Shown piece by piece: positions 1 through 12,313 of a stretch of 64,000 nt of DNA. This DNA is from Eutypa lata (lineage: Eukaryota; Ascomycota; Sordariomycetes; Xylariales; Diatrypaceae): contig JAKULF010000001.1 of NCBI GenBank assembly GCA_022661535.1, forward strand, positions 3,720,001 through 3,784,000, read 5' to 3'. Position 1 is the stretch's first letter. Each line of letters begins with the position of its first letter. The notes under the pieces were generated by a model. It had not been told where the DNA came from. It ran no database searches and was given only the letters and a program-made list of their open reading frames with translations. Both the position numbers and the translations under genes were made by a program.

Positions 1-267
1 CTCACCGAGTTCCTGCGTGATAGCCACTAGAGAGGTAGTCGCAATAGTCGTATCAATACTAGCCAGGAACAAGACGATGGCAATGACGGCGGCGATCAGC
101 CAAAAGCGCACGCCATGGACGTAGATAATGCTGTCGCCATCATAATCATCTCCGGTGTTTGGCGAAGGGGGGGCATCACCGCCAACTTTTTCAAGCTCCG
201 ATGTGGGAGCTGGAGTGGTAGTGGCATCGTGTATTAGTGATGGGGCGAGGGCCGGTGTGTCTCCCAT
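1..267 (-). CDS. MFS transporter, N-terminal fragment (runs off window)
   Basis: Only the first 89 codons are present. The ATG is at 267-265 on the minus strand and the frame is open to base 1. The first ~55 residues are a hydrophilic, Pro/Thr/Ala-rich cytoplasmic tail. A first membrane segment follows (about residues 56-72) with the motif FLASIDTTIATTSLVAI. This matches the conserved TM1 of fungal DHA14-type drug:H+ antiporters, in which an Asp sits in an LDxTIV-like context. Proteins of this class export drugs, toxins or secondary metabolites at the plasma membrane. The gene is divergent from the rhodopsin-domain gene that starts at 1035, so about 770 bp of promoter lie between them. MFS membership is fairly safe. 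Subfamily and substrate cannot be judged from one TM. Confidence 0.75.
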   Translation of the reverse strand, partial: MGDTPALAPSLIHDATTTPAPTSELEKVGGDAPPSPNTGDDYDGDSIIYVHGVRFWLIAAVIAIVLFLASIDTTIATTSLVAITQELGE

Positions 268-1034
268 AGTGCCTTTAGAACTCGCGAGTAACATTGCTTC
301 GAGCAATATTCAAGAAGCAGTCTAGTATAGTAGGGAAACCTAAGGAGAATGGGAAGTGTGCTTCCCATGAGAAAACAATACATGGGGACTAAGACTCATT
401 CTCCTTTGCGTTTGAGTGTGAGACAATACTGATGACTAATTCGGTAAATGGCGCTTGGCCCCGGAGTGTTGTATTTGCCTGCAGGGAGCTCCAATGCACT
501 TCAAGGGCCGCGAGAGCTTGTGGCTGCATATACCCTGAGCGATGATTGAACAGATAACAAATGACGACCCTTCTGCTATCTTGGTTACAGACACTCCCCA
601 ACTATTTTTAAAAGAGGCACAGCCGAGATAATAGTAACACAATGAGTATCTATGCAACTTTACATATAATCAGCGGCTATATGCATCTAGAGTTTCATTC
701 GGCTTGTAAGGATCACATACAAAAAGCGTCTATTCAGAGCTTATCTGTCGCACTCTAGCCTTCCCTCGAAACGCTGTGCATATGCACCTATATCAGCAAC
801 ACCTGAAGGCGGACGTGAGAGGGGCCTAAGAGATGGTGCCAGAAACCCTACATTACAGTAAGCACCTCCGGAAGCGAGGCTGGAGGTAGTGATTTGTTAG
901 ATAAAGGCTACAGTTCCGATAGATCCTTACTTCCGCATCAACATCATAAAGACTTAGTCTAAGTCTAATTCTTCTTCTTCCTGCTCCCTTCCATAGAACG
1001 CAGGGCCTTTGACTCAACAAAGCACAGCATAGAC
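268..1034. promoter_or_regulatory. Divergent intergenic region between MFS and rhodopsin-domain genes
   Basis: This stretch contains no credible coding ORF. It separates two genes transcribed away from each other and must hold both promoters. A CT-rich run (about 960-990) just upstream of the ATG at 1035 resembles the pyrimidine-rich leaders of fungal genes. No specific operator could be assigned. Confidence 0.4.
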
Positions 1035-2487
1035 ATGGAAAATTTCCCAAACTATCCTCCTGCCGTTCAGCAGGCAATTTTGGATGGCCCAGCGATGGTG
1101 CCTCCTAACGGGACGATTCCCGACTTTGACGATCCACCAAACAGCAACAGCCTAGGAATCGGCATCGGTGTCATGTGCCTATTTTTAGGAACAACTACAT
1201 TCTTTCTACGAGTATATTCACGCATATTCATTGTAAAGAAGCTACAGATTGAGGACTGTGCGTCTTACCCAGCCTATCAAGGTGTCTTACGCTAACAAAA
1301 TGTGGTCTCAGTCCTGTGCATTGCTTCATTTGTATGTGAAGTAGACGACTTACATATTTATATCAAGAGTCCCAAGATCACCAGTACTAATTAGTGCTAG
1401 GGATGCTACGTAGGCTTCGCATCATTATACTGGTGGTTTCTGAATACCCCCGGTTTTTTTGTCCACCAATGGAACGTTGCTGTGAAGGATATGTTCCGCA
1501 TAGGCCAGGTTCGCTCAACCCCCCCTCTCCCCTCCCGTCCCTGGGGCCCAAATCTTTAACTCTCAAGGCCAAATACATCGTGCGGGCTTCTGTATGACTA
1601 ATAAGCCGGACAGGTATTGCTTGCCCTCCCCATTGTCTATGGGGTGACAATGCTATTCTTGAAAACTGCCATCCTGCTGGAATGGACACGAATCTTCGTG
1701 CCTAAAGGCACCCGCAATTACTTTTATTGGGGCTGTCGCTTGCTAATGATACTCAACATCTTGTTGTATCTTTCTGCACTCATTACCTACTTCACAGCCT
1801 GCATCCCATTGCAAAAAGTCTGGTACACCTGGGTCGATGGCAAGTGTATCAATCGCAAGACCCTTGACACTGCCGCTGGGGTTTTCAACCTCGTAACTGA
1901 CCTACTCATCCTACTCCTACCCCAAAGAGTGATATGGGTATTGAAGATGACAAGGGCCCGCAAGCTGGGTATATCGTTCGTTTTCTCAGTTGGTCTCTTG
2001 TAAGTCGGCCACAAAACTCCTATATTGTATTTGTATTGGAAAACACACTCACGACATGCATCACAGGGCATGTGTCTGCGCTGCCGGCAGGACGGCTGCA
2101 ACCATCACTCTCACCTACCAAAGTACTGGCTCAAAGGCTGAAGGAGACACAACACATGAGGTGACAAAGATTTTCCTGTGGTCTTTAGCAGAAACTACCT
2201 GCGTCCTGATGGTGCTCTGTGTGCCTTCAGTGCCTAAAGCCTTCGCTGAGCCCGGTATGCTCTTCAAGGTTGCATCGTCAATGCGATCTTGGAGACTTCT
2301 ACCGTCAGCTAAGAGAAGCCGTCAAACCTCCGCTAGGAATGGGGGCAAGCCGGCATGGCCCCCCACTATCGGCAGCGCTCCTGGCACCCGTGTATACCGC
2401 ATGATTGACGAAGATGGACAGGCAATGAACTTAGCTGAACTCGAGCTCATGCGCAATGGGAATACCCATTCTGGTAAAAGCAATTAA
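1035..2487 (+). CDS. Fungal rhodopsin-domain integral membrane protein
   Basis: The model has five exons (1035-1257, 1312-1340, 1401-1508, 1614-1999, 2067-2487). It closes in frame at 388 residues, and every intron is GT-AG with a visible CTAAC/CTAAT branch site in the first three. The protein has an extracellular N-terminus and about seven membrane segments. It carries the family signatures HQWNVAVKDM after TM2/3, GKCI...TAAGVFNLVTD, LGISFVFSVGLL and FLWSLAETTCV. These match the fungal rhodopsin domain family (PF20684), which is often annotated as integral membrane or PTH11-like. The C-terminal ~90 residues form a basic cytoplasmic tail. The family's ligands are mostly unknown. Some members sense surface cues, which is knowledge of the family and not shown here. 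The second exon is only 29 nt, and its placement rests on phase and on similarity to the family. Confidence 0.85.
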
Positions 2488-4483
2488 TTGCCGCTTCCCA
2501 TCACGAACCTATGAATATGAGCAGAAGGGCAACTTTTCGCGAAGAGCTTTACAAGAGCCTTGAGCTAAATGCAAGCATTTGTGGAGTGGCACTGAAAACG
2601 TTTTATATTGTCACCCTACGTGGCGGTTGGGGGTTGGTTTTATAGCATGGATTTCGAACTAAAGTTTCTAGCAAAGATTTCATTTGGTTGCCTTCCCTCC
2701 TTGGGTTAGGGGTAAGGGAGGCAGTTTTCGCTGTAGTCAATCCTTGTCTTCTTCCTTCACACTCATGTTTTTTGCTTTGTAATGGTTTAGTTATGAAAAT
2801 GTTTCGTGAATATCGAGTACATAGTTCCTTATATGTGTGAATGTGGTGGTTAACAAACTGGCGATCTGTGTCCCAATTCTATCTACAAATTTATCGTGTA
2901 TTACAAGTCAATTGAAATCGAATTGCTATGGTCCGGATCAGCCGTTTGGCCGTAGCTTCACTCTGATCGCCAAGCCATACACTGGCCATCTATTCGTACT
3001 TCGTTAAATAATATTTTGTCTGGAGATTTACGTATATACCAAGTAATGGATCTGTGGATTGACCAGTAACTACCTATATGACCACTTTAGCAATACACAT
3101 GATCTTACCGACATGGTACATAACTGTTCTCGTTAAATACGTATAATTTGCTGTATATCGATGCTAGTACGAGTCATTACCTTGTATAGCTTGGCGCCCG
3201 GAGTGACGAGACAGCGAAAGGGCCGATCCTAGGCGAAGTGAGTATCATTATTCGAATATGCGTGATGCATCACATCTGCAGTTTACTTTCTAGTCTTCGT
3301 AATAAGCAACTAAGCCGAATTAGATGCGTCAATGTTACTATTCATTAATTAATTTCAGTAGGAATATATATCACATGGTCTATCACATCCCAGCCTTGCC
3401 AGCTTAGGCTACACAAGGAAACCTGCATGTCCTCATCCTTCTCAGGACTTTAAGCGGCGCCAACATCATCTTCAAGGCTCGCCAGTATTAAAGGCTGTCC
3501 CACTGACGGTGTGGACAGAATCCTGTCTGTGCCGTAGGTAACCAGCACACCCCCAGCTAGATGAAAGCCTTTGTTGTGTAACAATAGGCACAAATTGGTA
3601 TATCTCAGTGAAACAGCAACATGAATTTCTATCTACATTTACTGTACCAACTAGGAAAGATTCTGCGATACTACAACTCACATAGCCTACACAAGTGCAG
3701 CCTCATTTATTGGAGGTGAAGAGCGTGGCCTGGACCGATATCGACCACACCACGCTGCCCACGCTGCTTCTGCATAGGATTAGGTGGGGGCTTTTTATAA
3801 CCAATAGGGTGAGGCTAGGCGCTGCACTCCCTCTGTGTCACTTCAATATCCAATTTAGGATAGAGCAAATGGTACAATACCCGTCAAATCAGATGGTATT
3901 GCCACCTAAATAGAAAGTCCTAGTCAGCCACCACGCAGAAGGCCCAAAGCAATATGTGAATACTACATCATAATCAGAGTCAATTTTACAACTTGCACTC
4001 TGATGACCTCTCTTACTGGTCTTAGAAATGGCGATATGCAGTGCTACATCAAAGCAGGTAATATCACCAGCTGAGTAGAAAGTCATACATATAATTAGGG
4101 TGAAACCGGTGATTCAGTGTTCTTTGTAGTTACATTACTTGATGTATTTCATAAAGACACATCGCCGTGTTTATATCACAGGGGTGTGTATAGCAGGTTC
4201 TGATTGCCGGAATGCCAATCGGAATAGCGGCCCTGGTTGCTACACTCTGGCTTTTTTTATTGATATGCTGTGCTACCGTGCCCAGAGGTAAAACAGGATT
4301 GCGTTCCCCTTTGCATTTGTTGCACTTTACTCAAGGTTGGGGGCGAGTTCTGCCTGTGTTTCTTGATTTCATAAGCGGCCCTCATCTGTCAACCTAGACT
4401 TAGATCTAGTGTGCACTGTTATACCCTTCTAACCGCCTTTTTCAAATCAACACATTCAAACAAGCAAACCATCTTCACCACTC
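2488..4483. other. Intergenic, no gene recognised
   Basis: AT-rich sequence between the rhodopsin-domain gene and the P450. Small ORFs exist (3695-3913 plus, 3889-4086 minus, 4212-4397 plus) but none shows a recognisable domain. The one at 4212 encodes a hydrophobic N-terminus and could be an upstream ORF of the P450 transcript. I found no support for that. Confidence 0.4.
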
Positions 4484-6250
4484 ATGATGAATGTACTACA
4501 TTCCGCCATCGAGGTTGCAACATATGCTGCTTACATCTTCCTGCCATTGGTAGAGTCCTTGCCTTTCCACAACCAAACACGGGGGCTTTGGTGCTGATGT
4601 ATCATACTAGAGCTTTATCATCGTGAGTTGGAAACTCGCGTTTGATCCCTTACGAAAGTATCCTGGGCCGTTTGTGGCTAAGTTCACAAATGCTTATACT
4701 GGCTTTCATGCTTTGCGGAAGCATCTATTTCTGGCCATATATCAAAATCACCAGAGATATGGTATGTGTGAATACCTATAAAGTTCATTATACCTTGAAA
4801 TCTAATGGGTGTATTATTAGGACCTGTGGTAAGGGTTGCGCCCAATAGGCTTGTTTTCAATACAGTCACAGCCCTTCATGGTAAGTAAAGACCGGAGGGA
4901 TATTTTAACTGGACCTGCACTGGGATTCTAATGGCGCAAGATATCTACAATAATCCGGCGGTGACGAAGAGCCGGGCATATCTGGGAGCTCGAGTTAATT
5001 ACAAGCCGACGCTATTTGATGAACTGGACCAGGAGCAACACCGCAGGAAGCGGAAGATCATCGGGTCGGTGATCAACGAACGCTCAATGCGGACCTTCGA
5101 GCCAACGATGAGCGAGCAAGTCGATGTGTTCCTACGAGAGCTCCTGAGTTCAAGCCGTCGTGCGGAAGCTGTCAATATGACAGCCCGGTGCCAGCGTCTC
5201 GGCGCCGATGTCGTCGGGCATTTGGCTTTCGGCTACCCTCTCAAGACGCAGACAGAGGAATCTAAGCGCGTCATTCCCAGGGCCATAAGCCTCGCTAATG
5301 CTCGCATCGCGGTGTACATGGCTTGGCCGATCACCTCTTTCGCCGAGCAGCCACTGCGCTGGTTGGCCAGGAAGAAGGCCGCCAAGTATTACGAGGCAGT
5401 CCAGACCATGATTCACAGGCGCATGGCGATGGGTAAGGATGAGAAACATGACCTGTACTCCGCAGCAGCAGGGGCGTACGACGCAGGAGAGGACGGCCTC
5501 CGTGGCACCGAGCTCTGGTCCGAGGCAATCTTCTTCATCAATGCAGGCGGAACCACAACCACGACTCTCATGTGCGCGATGTTCTTCTATCTCGCTCGCA
5601 ATCCCTCCGCCTACTCGCACCTCGCCATGGAAATCCGCTCTGCCTTTTCATCCGGCAGCGACATCTGCAGCGGGCACCAGCTCGCCGACTGCAAGTACCT
5701 GCGTGCTGTCATCGACGAGTCGCTGCGCATATCCCCCCCCTCTGTCGGTACTCTCTGGCGCGAGCAGACAATTTCATGCACGGATCCGCTGGTCGTTGAT
5801 GGCCACATCATCCCGCGCGGTACTTCCGTCGCCGTTAACCTTTACAGCTTGATGCATAACGCTGCCTACTTTCCTGACCCCTTCTCCTTCTGCCCTGAGC
5901 GGTGGCTCGAAGCAGAGGGTGAGGGCCCGGCAGAGCGGGAGGCGAGGGCCACGGCACGGCACGCCTTTGCCCCGTTTGCGCTCGGAGACCGAGGATGTGC
6001 GGGAAAGTCAATGGCATACCTGGAGGCAAGCCTCACGCTGGCGAGGACGATCTGGTACTTCGACTTTGAGAAGGCTCCAGGAGAACCAGGGAAGCTGGGC
6101 GAGGGGGAAGAGGGACGGAAGGACGGTAGACACAGGACCGATGAGTTCCAGCTTTATGATATCGTAACAGCGGATCATGATGGTCCCAACTTGGTCTTCA
6201 GGCCACGTGGAGACTATTGGAATGAGCTGGACTTAGACGAAGGGGAATAA
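4484..6250 (+). CDS. Cytochrome P450 monooxygenase
   Basis: Four exons (4484-4549, 4611-4761, 4821-4880, 4941-6250) give 528 residues, the normal length for a microsomal fungal P450. A hydrophobic anchor at residues ~8-30 is followed by the proline hinge RKYPGPF. The I-helix oxygen-binding motif reads AGGTT in FFINAGGTTTTT. The K-helix ExxR is in DESLRISPP, the PERF-type motif is FCPERW, and the heme loop FALGDRGCAGK places the axial thiolate at Cys445. All catalytic landmarks are present, so the enzyme looks functional: it would insert one oxygen atom using NADPH-P450 reductase at the ER. The substrate is unknown. Neighbouring metabolic genes make a role in secondary metabolism or detoxification plausible. 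The N-terminal exon (22 codons) is the least certain part. The sequence before the stop has a Gly/Glu-rich insert. Confidence 0.93.
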
Positions 6251-7061
6251 TATGAGTCATATAATGCAGCCCCTATCTAAAATATGGAACAGACTGGTAT
6301 GAACCTTAGATTTATCGCCGAGCTGTACCATTTTGTTGAACTCTATATCTAGTTGGGTTTCTCAACTGGATTACGTAGCTCATCTTCTAAAGATCAAAGT
6401 TGGAACGCGGACGCTATACCAATATGAATGTGTCTCAGGTGAAGGATGCGATACTTGATATTTTCTTAGTTCCGTGATTATCTCCCCAGCGTCCACGTGC
6501 AGTCATGCACACCTTCATCATACCCGAGACACGGCTTTTGGCCATATGACTAAACCTACCTGTTGAGCTGCCAATAGGCAGATTTTGTGGAAGTATTATG
6601 GTAATCTAAGAGAACTTAGTCACTTGAGGAAGCCGTTTAGACAGCAATAGAAAAACAGCTACGTTGTTTCTTTGAACCAGTTATCATGTCCATTTCTGAT
6701 ATCTTCAAGCAAAGTCCACCACCAGGATAACCCTCAATTACACCAACCAATACCAGAAAAGCAAATGCGTTTGCCATGAAATATGATTGACGATATCTTA
6801 GCCACTGTGGCCCTAGGCTTTTCTATGTCTATAGATTTGTACGACAAAGCTTTATATACATTTATATACGATATAAACTCTCCCAAAAACCAACAGTCGC
6901 CGCAGTTAAAGCTGCTTCGACGATCCCCAGTAATTATAGTCACTAAAATATGTACACACTCCTAGGTATATTTCAATATATCCGTCATAGTCTGAAGCGC
7001 CCAGTGATAAACAAAATGCCTGATACGAAGTTCCGTTAGAGCCGCGCAGCCGGGAACCACC
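6251..7061. other. Convergent intergenic region
   Basis: Lies between the 3' ends of the P450 (plus) and the GDSL esterase (minus). It is AT-rich with no supported gene. It probably holds both 3' untranslated regions and polyadenylation sites. Confidence 0.4.
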
Positions 7062-7873
7062 TTAGACAGTGACGGGGGCCTGGAGGAAGCCCCTGGACTC
7101 GGCATCGAGCAGAGCGTTGAACCAGAAGGGGGCCATCTTGGCGTAGCCCTCGTCAGTGGGATGGGTACCGTCCTGGATATCGTCGAGGGTCAAGCCGTCG
7201 TCGCCGTGGAAGTCGACGAGGACGATGGGGTGGCCGGCGGCCTGGTGGTCCGAAACGAGCTGCTTGAGCTGCTCATTGACGATGAGGACGTTCGCCTCGG
7301 CGTTGGAGTCGCCGTTGACGAGGAGGGTGGACAGGACGACGGTGGCCTCGGACCCGAACTCGTACAGCTCGTTGATCATGGTCTCCATGCGGGCGCCCGC
7401 GTTGTCGATGTCGATGGAGCGCACGCAGTCGTTGGTGCCGGCGTTGATCAGGTAGACGTTGGGGCGGTCCGCGGGGCCCGACCCCTCGACCTTGCCGCGC
7501 ACCTCGTCGATGATGTACCCCGGCCACCCCTCGTTCTGGTTGTCCTCCATGGTGCCCTCCGGGTTGCCCCCCACCATGTCCACGTCGTTGCCGTACTCGA
7601 TGATCTGGTTCCGCAGCACCTCCCGGTATCCGTTGCCGTCGCTCGATAGGTACCCGTGCGTGATGGACGCCCCGAGCGGCATGATCCGCAGCTGGATGCC
7701 GTCCGCGAACGCGCGCTTGTGTGCGGCAGCCTCGGGGACAGCAGCACCTGGATCGCATGTGTCAGTAGTTGGTTTGTTCAGGGCCAGACAAAAGTATAGA
7801 CTGGGGAAGAATTACCCATTGCGGCTGACACGCACGTCAGCGCGGAGACCACCGAGCTCTTGGTGAAGTACAT
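7062..7873 (-). CDS. Secreted GDSL/SGNH-family esterase
   Basis: Two exons on the minus strand (7816-7873 and 7062-7747), split by a 68-nt intron, encode 247 residues. The first ~20 residues form a signal peptide (hydrophobic core around VVSALTCVSAA), so the product is probably secreted. SGNH blocks are clear. Block I IMPLGASITHG supplies the nucleophile Ser47, in a GAS variant of GDS. Block III NAGTND supplies Asn125. Block V DGTHPTDEGY supplies Asp212 and His215. Such proteins deacylate carbohydrate or lipid esters and belong to the GDSL_2 (PF13472) branch. Several fungal members are acetylxylan or carbohydrate esterases, but no carbohydrate-binding module is present here. The coding part is GC-rich against an AT-rich surround. 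Confidence 0.92.
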
Positions 7874-9416
7874 TTTTGATGGATTAAAGTTTAAGTTTGG
7901 CTGTTTGAGATCAATCCGGTGAAAGTAAGGCGGCTCCGAGAGGTCAGGGTCTCTATGTAGTGGTTTGGTATGGACATCATCTCGAAGTCAGGGGGACTAC
8001 GCAGCCTTTTATAGAAAAGACGAAACTGGGACGATCGCAGACATCACTAGTCTTGTCGATTATCCACCTCTTCGACATGAGGCTCTTTCCCGAATAGGAC
8101 GACGATGTGGATCTAGTTGGAGGGATGCATCCTGCATGACTAGTAGCTAGATGAGATCGTCGTCATCTCACAGCCCTGGACTTTCCCAATTCAGATGCCA
8201 GAATCAATAGAGATCGTCGCTCTCAAAATACCGTACGGGAAAGCGGAAACATAGAGTATTACTATAGATGGGAATATTCTAACCATAAGCTTAACTACAT
8301 CACAGGGCTGAAAAATCTATTTCGGGAATTGAGTTCTTTAGTGTCCGGGGTGGTGGTTTCAGTGCCGCCCCTGACACTATAATCAATACCCTTGAGAACC
8401 TCATGGGCACAAACCCAAACTGAGATGCCGGCGCTTTTGTACATACATAATTTCTTTAATCGTTGAACACATAACTAAATATGAACATTACCAGAAAAAT
8501 TAATGTAAATAATTGCGCACTCTAGTGGTACCAGATACCAGAAGAATGACGATGACACCCTTTTACCTTCATGCTAAATAGGCATAGCTTCCTAGCCGAG
8601 CCTTGTTTTCCGTGAGGACTAAAAGGTTTAAGCATTATTTTCTGGGGTCGCCCAGTCTTTTAGCTCATGCCATTACCGGTGGGTTTATTTCAGCTCCTAC
8701 ATAGTTACATATTCACCGATCCTGTCAAGAAGCCTCATCAGACGAAACCAATATTAAGGCGCAGCTGAAATCCAAGAGCCCCATTCACGGGACTCGGCAA
8801 GCTGATGATGATCATGCAAAATGCACCGACATCTTCACTAGTAGATACATAGGTAATACCAAGCGCACGTACGGTCTAGAAACGCACGTCAAAAAAAAAG
8901 ATGTCCGTTTTAAAGTTCCCAGTATAAAGTACCTAGCAGCAGTATGTAATTTCGAGTTTGTTGCTCGCCAGGGTACAGATCTCACTATTTTAAGAAACGA
9001 TCTAACGAGCTAGAGTATATAGTCGGGTAGATCAGCACGCGATCTTTGTATAGCACCGCAAGCTGCCATACAGTGACAGTCATAGAAAGCCCCTTGTCCA
9101 TAGCGTGCGCGCCCCTAGCTTAGTGCTTAACAACTAACTGTGTATTAGGTCGATTATTCAATGATAATCAATATTATTATGGTCAGTGAAGCTGCTGTGC
9201 CACAGCAGCTGTGCACAGATGGTTCGGGCCCCGAATGCGTGAGGCGGTGACATCGAGCGAAGCAGGACTTTGCGCATTCTTCTAAAGTAAGCTTATACTT
9301 ACATACTTACTTCATACATAAGCTAGGACCGACACTATCAGACGGCCGCTATCCAGCTACCTATCTAGTTAATTTCGATCGCCGGTCGCGTGGTTGCGTG
9401 TCTTAGGGATTACACG
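7874..9416. other. Intergenic, no gene; contains a short perfect palindrome
   Basis: No coding segment is supported. At 9190-9210 there is a perfect 10-bp inverted repeat around a single C (arms AGCTGCTGTG / CACAGCAGCT), which could form a small hairpin or a dimer binding site. Its function is unknown. Confidence 0.4.
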
Positions 9417-10316
9417 ATGTCCCACTTTTTGGACGTCGGGCCTAGAATAAAGAACGAAAGTGATGCGGAAACTCCCGATAAAAGGACCGCATCGTCCGCA
9501 ATGAGCGAGGCTGTAACACCTTCTATAATGGTCAGTCATGCAACGACTGGAAATATTGTGTTTGATCGTGGTCAGAATGACTTAATTGCGAAAGGAGGTT
9601 TTGGTAAGCGACTAACCCATCTACATACCTTCCATTAACGCGTCAACTTTCTGACGGTGTTCAACTTTCACAAAAGATGCTACACGGGAACTTGGAACCT
9701 GAGCCCGATACTCTCCGAAAGGGGTAGGCCTCAAGGTAGCAGAAGAATCATTCTAGTATTTGAAATTGGTGTCTACAACGACTCGGGGTAATTAGATTTA
9801 CTTGATGACAATTCTGGATGGTGAGTTTACCTTCAAGTCACACCATCTTAATGTTTAGTTTGAATAGCCTGTGACATATGGGACCCTAAAGTCTGCTTGT
9901 CCGTGCTTAACTTTGTCAAGATGCCAGTATTATTCTATACCACTATAATCAAAGCCTCACGAGCTGCCGAAACGTATAGATTTACGACTTTCGAACCGCA
10001 TATCTTCCGGTAGATATTATGCCTTCCATATGGAGAATTACAACTCCGAAGCTTTCATTGAGAATTAGCCTCCTCTTTCTATCCAACGTACATTCCTCTC
10101 GAGGTCCAATCAGGTGAACTTCAATCTTCGACGGAGCACATCAGCACCTCTTCGACGCGTGAATCGCAACAAGTCATAGATACTTTAGGCTTGGCAGGCT
10201 TCAATATGCTAGATCACCCGGGTACGTGTTTGATAACTGACGAGTTCGGTGTTCTTGTACTGATTGATCCTGGTATTTTAGTAAAATCAATCATGGTAGA
10301 CATTGGTCCTACCTAA
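9417..10316 (+). pseudogene. Unrecognised multi-exon gene, possibly decaying
   Basis: Several open segments with coding character are separated by intron-like sequence. The first block, 9417-9603, starts at an ATG and ends at a GTAAGC donor; it includes the residues DLIAKGGFG. The second block, 9868-10009, follows a TAG acceptor and is open across 47 codons (for example VLNFVKMPVLFYTT). The third block, about 10065-10221, reads PTYIPLEVQSGELQ and then a Ser/Thr-rich stretch. It ends at a GTACGT donor, with a textbook 61-nt intron (10222-10282) and a short last exon that stops near 10316. The second and third blocks do not join in the same phase with any good splice pair that I can find, and the stretch 9604-9867 is unresolved. 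That points either to a frameshifted relic or to a misread structure. No domain is recognised and no function is proposed. Confidence 0.35.
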
Positions 10317-10949
10317 TCTATGCATTGTTATAAAAAATACATATAATTAAATATCGCGAAGAATCAACACACTTTCAAGACTATTAAACAACCCACGAAG
10401 TTACGGCTAACGCGAAGGCTGCGGTGGTATCTAGAGGGCTAATAGGCGTGACTTCGCGAAGGTAGGATGAAGGAGAAGATCAACTGCATCACATAGCCCA
10501 CTAGATGAAACTTAGCATCTTCCATGGGGATTTATGTTAGGAATATTCTAAGCGTTCTTTGGACAGCACCACTATCTGCCACTGTGGCAGTTTTCATCTC
10601 TCCCAGTGAGGCCGCCCGCTCAAGACGATGACACTTGTTCGACGTGGATTGGCTGAAGCTGTAACCACCACCTAACTGCTATCGCTACCTTGAAGTGTGA
10701 ATAGCTTCAAATGTATTAGTAATGAGATGGATAACAGCTAGTCTAGGCGGTGGCATATCATGATCTTTGATGATATCACGTCTAATGCATATCCACGGTT
10801 AACCACATATTATTGTGGAAATATAGACTTATGCCGAATTTCAGATCATGACTCGTTAGCGTCCATGGGCCAAATCGGCAGTATGAGTAGTTAACTAGCA
10901 AACATACCTACTTACTCACACCGCATCTTATATTTCACGACCAGCAGCG
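10317..10949. other. Intergenic, no gene recognised
   Basis: AT-rich with no supported ORF. It is the upstream region of the FAD oxidoreductase. A TATCATGA...TGATATCA-type imperfect dyad lies near 10756-10778. Confidence 0.35.
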
Positions 10950-12313
10950 ATGTCTACTCCTCTAAGGGCCATCGTAGTCGGCGGTGGGCCGGGCGGGATA
11001 ACCGTGCTCGGCAACCTGCTCGAGCACTTACCGACGACCGTAGCCGCAGCCGCAGCCGCAACCGCGCACGAAAACAAGAAGCTGATGTGGGTCGATCCCC
11101 AGTTCCGCGGCGGTCGGATCGACGCCCGGTATCGCGAGGTGCCGAGCAACACGAAAGTCGAGCTGTTCGACAAGTTCGCCCACGAGGTCTCCGCCTTCCG
11201 GGACATCGTCCAGCGCGCCCCGAAGCCGAACGCCGTGACGGCCCTGCAGGGCCTGCCGCAGGACAGAGGTTGCTCGCTCGGCTACGCCGCCGACTTGTGC
11301 CTCATGCTCACCGAGGGCCTGCGCCGGCACCCCGATATCGAGCCGCGCCAGAGCCGGGTCACGGCCAGTACCTTGGATAAGGTTCGTTTTTTTTTGTTTT
11401 TTTGCAGATGAGATGTAATCTCCTTTTTTTATCTCCCGGGTACGGGAAAGTAATCGTTAACGTAAACATCCAGCGGACAAATGTCTGGAATGTCGAACTG
11501 AGTGACAGCGAGCCCGTAACGGTGTCGCGTCTGATCCTCTGCACCGGGTCTAGTCCGATCTCAAATAGGCTCCCGATGCTATCCAGGCTCCGCGGCGAAA
11601 ACCTCGCAAATCCCAAGGAAATCGACCTCGACACCGCCCTCGCGCCCTCGGTCTTGGCGCAGACGTTCAGCCCCGCGGAGGAGAGCACAGTCGCCGTCGT
11701 CGGGGCCTCGCACTCCGCCATCCTGGTGCTGATGAACCTGGTGGAGCTGGCCAGGACGTCGCACCCGCGGCTGCGGGTCAAGTGGTTCACGCGGAACAAG
11801 CTGCGCTACGCGGAGTACAAGGACGGCTGGATCCTGCGGGACAACACGGGCCTCAAGGGCCAGGCGGCGGACTGGGCGCGGCGGAACCTCGACTGCGACG
11901 ACCCCTTCCCCCGGAGCAGCCCCGTGGCCGACGTCGTCGACAAGGTGTGGACCGCGCCGCCGCCGGTCGAGGAGGCGCGCTACCGGGACGAGCTTCCGCG
12001 CTGTACGCACATCGTGCAAGCCGTGGGCTACGCGAGGAATCCCCTGCCGCAGCTCAACGTGATCGACGACGGTGGCAATGCTGCTAAGCCTCTAGAAGTG
12101 AGTTACGATCATGCAACGGGCCGCTTCTTTGAAGATGGGCCGCCGGTGTCCAAGGAGAAGCGTGCATACGTGCCCGGCTTGTTCGGAGCCGGTATAGCTT
12201 TCCCGGAACGCGTCATCGACCCTCATGGTAACGTCGAGTATGCTGTTGGGTTCTGGAAATTCATGAAATTCATCAGCAGAGTCATGCCTGAATGGCTTGA
12301 GGAGCGGAATTAA
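10950..12313 (+). CDS. FAD/NAD(P)-dependent oxidoreductase
   Basis: Two exons (10950-11381 and 11474-12313), joined in phase 0 over a 92-nt intron with a poly-T tract and a TTAAC-type branch, give 423 residues. The N-terminus has a dinucleotide-binding fold, AIVVGGGPGG at residues 7-16, for FAD. A second Rossmann motif, VAVVGASHS, lies near residues 217-225 and probably binds NAD(P)H. The LILCTGSSP strand is the usual ATG-like motif of this fold, and a late FGAGIAFPE stretch contacts the flavin in relatives. The overall plan matches the pyridine nucleotide-disulphide oxidoreductase / flavin monooxygenase-like superfamily. The substrate is not predictable. A small Ala-Ala-rich insert at residues 33-38 is low complexity. 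The coding sequence is GC-rich, typical of the expressed genes of this window. Confidence 0.85.

Noticed and set aside
4212..4397. Hydrophobic 61-codon ORF upstream of the P450
   Set aside because: Considered as an alternative first exon. The ATG at 4484 gives a phase-consistent anchor directly before the proline hinge, so this one is not needed.
7161..7649. 162-codon plus-strand ORF rich in Val/Asp
   Set aside because: Mirror of the SGNH esterase exon. Repetitive VDV/VGV composition is typical of antisense frames in GC-rich genes.
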